7,372 nucleotides of DNA from an uncultured Maribacter sp. Lineage in GTDB: Bacteria; Bacteroidota; Bacteroidia; Flavobacteriales; Flavobacteriaceae. The stretch lies in the NCBI GenBank assembly GCA_905479535.1, contig CAJQMW010000308.1, positions 1 to 7,372 of the forward strand, in the 5' to 3' direction. The translations under genes were made by a program, and so were the position numbers. Numbering within the stretch: the stretch's first letter is position 1; each line of letters starts with the position of its first letter. Positions 6,198-7,372 of this stretch are shown here, in pieces. The notes below the pieces were generated by a model. It saw only the letters and a list, made by a program, of their open reading frames with translations. It ran no database searches and was not told where the DNA came from.

Positions 6198-6338
6198 ATG
6201 GAGACAATCAACATATTTGAAACCGAAAAAAAGAATTATAAACAGGGCGTAAAAGAATCGTTTCCTGTTACAGGAATGATACCCACGCAGTTCAAGAAAT
6301 CTGTGGACAAAAACCCAAAATCCTTGGATGGGATTTAA
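6198..6338 (+). CDS. Possible small protein, 46 residues
   Basis: ATG at 6198 opens a 46-codon frame to TAA at 6336-6338. The peptide begins METINIFETEKKNY, is Lys-rich and has no signal peptide or membrane segment. No Shine-Dalgarno or clear promoter is seen. It could be a genuine small protein, or the 5' fragment of a longer gene cut by rearrangement; the tandem ATTTAAG-ATTTAAG right at its end would fit a slippage or junction point. It matches no family I know. Confidence 0.3.
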   Translation: METINIFETEKKNYKQGVKESFPVTGMIPTQFKKSVDKNPKSLDGI

Positions 6339-6428
6339 GATTTAAGATGCTTTTACCATTACAAGTATGATATTTTAAATCAATAGATAATATAACGAGT
6401 TACCAATAAACTGAATAGAGATATCATA

Positions 6429-7076
6429 ATGAAAATAGACAGAAAGAAACATTGGGAAACAGTTTACGAAACTAAAAATCCAGACCAAGTAAGTTGGACA
6501 CAAGAAATACCAAAAACTTCGCTGGAGTTTATACATTCGTTCGAACTAAATAAAAACGCAAAAATTATAGACATTGGTGGTGGCGACAGCAAACTTGTTG
6601 ACTATTTACTTGAAGAAGGGTATAAGAACATTACTGTACTTGATATTTCAGAAAAAGCAACTGCAAAAGCTAAAAAAAGACTAGGAGAAAAGGCAAGTAA
6701 AGTAACTTGGATTGTAAGCGACATTACCGAATTTGAACCTGATACATCTTTCGACGTTTGGCACGACAGGGCAACTTTTCATTTTCTTACAACGGACGAC
6801 CAGATTGAAAAATATATTAACATAGCGACAAAATTTGTACGTGCTTATTTAATAATAGGAACCTTTTCACAAAACGGACCAAAAAAATGTAGCGGACTAG
6901 AAATAAAACAATACAATGAAAAGGAATTAACATCGGAATTAAAAAAAGGATTTGACAAAATTCAATGTGTAACAGAGGACCACACAACACCATTCAACAC
7001 CATACAGAATTTTCTGTTTTGTAGTTTTAAAAGACAATTAACTTTAAAGCAAGCAATACCTTCACCCACAAGCTAA
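6429..7076 (+). CDS. Class I SAM-dependent methyltransferase
   Basis: 215 residues, a single Rossmann-fold methyltransferase domain. Motif I is IIDIGGGDSKLVDYLL (46-61), the SAM-binding glycine loop; Asp72 in VLDIS is the acidic residue expected to hold the ribose; VSDITEF (97-103) provides the adenine-contacting Asp; FDVWHDRATFHFLT (108-121) is the strand-4 motif. The N-terminal WETVYETKNPDQVSW and the late motifs GPKKCSGLEIKQY (150-162) and EDHTTPFNTIQNFLFC (183-198) are typical of a widespread small-molecule methyltransferase family. Its substrate I cannot name. Cys154, Cys180 and Cys198 are its only cysteines. The last 15 residues look like a non-homologous tail. It is cytosolic. It precedes a metalloregulator on the same strand but has 160 bases and a separate promoter between, so a shared role (for example metalloid methylation) is only a suggestion. 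Confidence 0.85.
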   Translation: MKIDRKKHWETVYETKNPDQVSWTQEIPKTSLEFIHSFELNKNAKIIDIGGGDSKLVDYLLEEGYKNITVLDISEKATAKAKKRLGEKASKVTWIVSDITEFEPDTSFDVWHDRATFHFLTTDDQIEKYINIATKFVRAYLIIGTFSQNGPKKCSGLEIKQYNEKELTSELKKGFDKIQCVTEDHTTPFNTIQNFLFCSFKRQLTLKQAIPSPTS

Positions 7077-7083
7077 AAGAACA

Positions 7084-7092
7084 GGTGCACAT
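7084..7092 (+). repeat. Shared 9-base motif GGTGCACAT after a stop codon (copy 2)
   Basis: Identical to the motif beyond the lipoprotein stop at 3580-3588 (opposite strand) and again placed directly downstream of a lone accessory gene. It contains the palindrome GTGCAC. Confidence 0.35.
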
Positions 7093-7173
7093 TTTGGCAG
7101 TTTAAGTTTTTACAAAAACATAAATCAAAACAAAAGGAACATAATGACCAAAATTTATCTATCATTATATGTT

Positions 7174-7199
7174 CGTATTTAAGTATTTGCTTAAATACG
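7174..7199 (+). promoter_or_regulatory. Candidate ArsR-type operator (perfect 10-6-10 inverted repeat)
   Basis: CGTATTTAAG (7174-7183) and CTTAAATACG (7190-7199) are exact reverse complements around the loop TATTTG, which contains the -33 TTTG of the downstream promoter. ArsR/SmtB dimers bind A+T-rich inverted repeats overlapping their own promoter and leave when metal binds. Position and symmetry fit; use by this regulator is inference. Confidence 0.6.
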
Positions 7200-7217
7200 T
7201 AATTAATTATATATTTG
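7186..7217 (+). promoter_or_regulatory. Bacteroidota-type promoter of the ArsR-like gene
   Basis: TTTG (7186-7189), 20 bases, then TATATTTG (7210-7217), an exact match to TAnnTTTG with near-ideal spacing. The start of transcription would fall about 7224, leaving a leader of roughly 13 bases before the ATG at 7237. A further small inverted repeat, TACTT-CAA-AAGTA (7218-7230), covers the expected start point. Confidence 0.65.
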
Positions 7218-7236
7218 TACTTCAAAAGTAAATAAT

Positions 7237-7372
7237 ATGAAACTAGAAATAACCTGTACAAGAGCAGAAGCAAATCAAAAACAGTTACAGAACTGTATGG
7301 AAACATTAGATAAAATGGAAGGGAGTTTTCAAAGAATATCAAAGCTGTTATCCATTTCAAGTAATGAAGTTC
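7237..7372 (+). CDS. ArsR/SmtB-family metalloregulator, N-terminal part only
   Basis: Forty-five codons are visible before the window ends. The start MKLEITCTRAEANQKQ...C (Cys7 and Cys20, 12 residues apart), then a helix ending in KLLSISSNEV, matches the N-terminal region of Bacteroidota ArsR-type repressors as I remember them, which carry such a Cys pair before the ...GNEVR(L/F)KIL helix that opens the winged-helix domain. The DNA-binding and metal-binding core lies outside, so the metal cannot be predicted; the two Cys suggest a thiophilic ion. A matching promoter with an overlapping inverted repeat lies directly upstream, supporting an autoregulated repressor. Genes it controls are probably further to the right. 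Confidence 0.6.
   Translation, partial: MKLEITCTRAEANQKQLQNCMETLDKMEGSFQRISKLLSISSNEV

Noticed and set aside
7073..7360. 95-codon minus-strand ORF rich in Phe, Leu and Tyr
   Set aside because: Antisense to the regulator start and its promoter; composition reflects A+T-rich DNA read backwards.

Overview
The window reads as a chromosomal stretch from a marine-type member of the Bacteroidota, most likely class Flavobacteriia. This rests on a sodium-pumping (NDQ) rhodopsin close to the KR2 type, TAnnTTTG-type promoters, few Shine-Dalgarno sequences, lipoproteins with short lipoboxes, and A+T-rich accessory genes. No species can be named from the sequence.

Left third (1-2540, minus strand, clearly less A+T-rich). 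Transcription runs from a light-driven Na+ pump (1654-2502) towards a NuoA-like membrane subunit (1086-1439). That gene overlaps by ATGA a long partial gene (1-1089). The partial gene encodes an unusual fusion: a NuoB-like domain with no cysteine at all, a linker of about 160 residues with 32 histidines, and the start of a NuoD-like domain. Two pieces of a complex I-type core are therefore recognisable, but the ligands of the terminal [4Fe-4S] cluster N2 and the usual quinone-site histidine are gone. This is the most unusual content of the window. It suggests a complex I-derived membrane machine that does not move electrons in the normal way, encoded next to a sodium pump. The remaining subunits lie beyond position 1.

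Middle (2540-6400, A+T-rich, mostly minus strand). After about 560 bases without a convincing gene come two unrelated small lipoproteins (3098-3520 plus, 3591-4223 minus), a small Cys/His-rich probable zinc protein (4480-4914), a broken gene with an in-frame TAG (4991-5434), an unrecognised 144-residue protein (5489-5923) and a possible 46-residue ORF (6198-6338). Single genes, loose spacing, mixed strands and recurring boundary motifs make this look like an accessory, cassette-like region.

Right end (6429-7372, plus strand). A class I SAM-dependent methyltransferase is followed by the start of an ArsR/SmtB-type metalloregulator. A perfect 10-bp inverted repeat overlaps the -33 element of that regulator's promoter, the geometry expected for autorepression. 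No RNA gene, CRISPR array, intact transposase or replication origin was seen.
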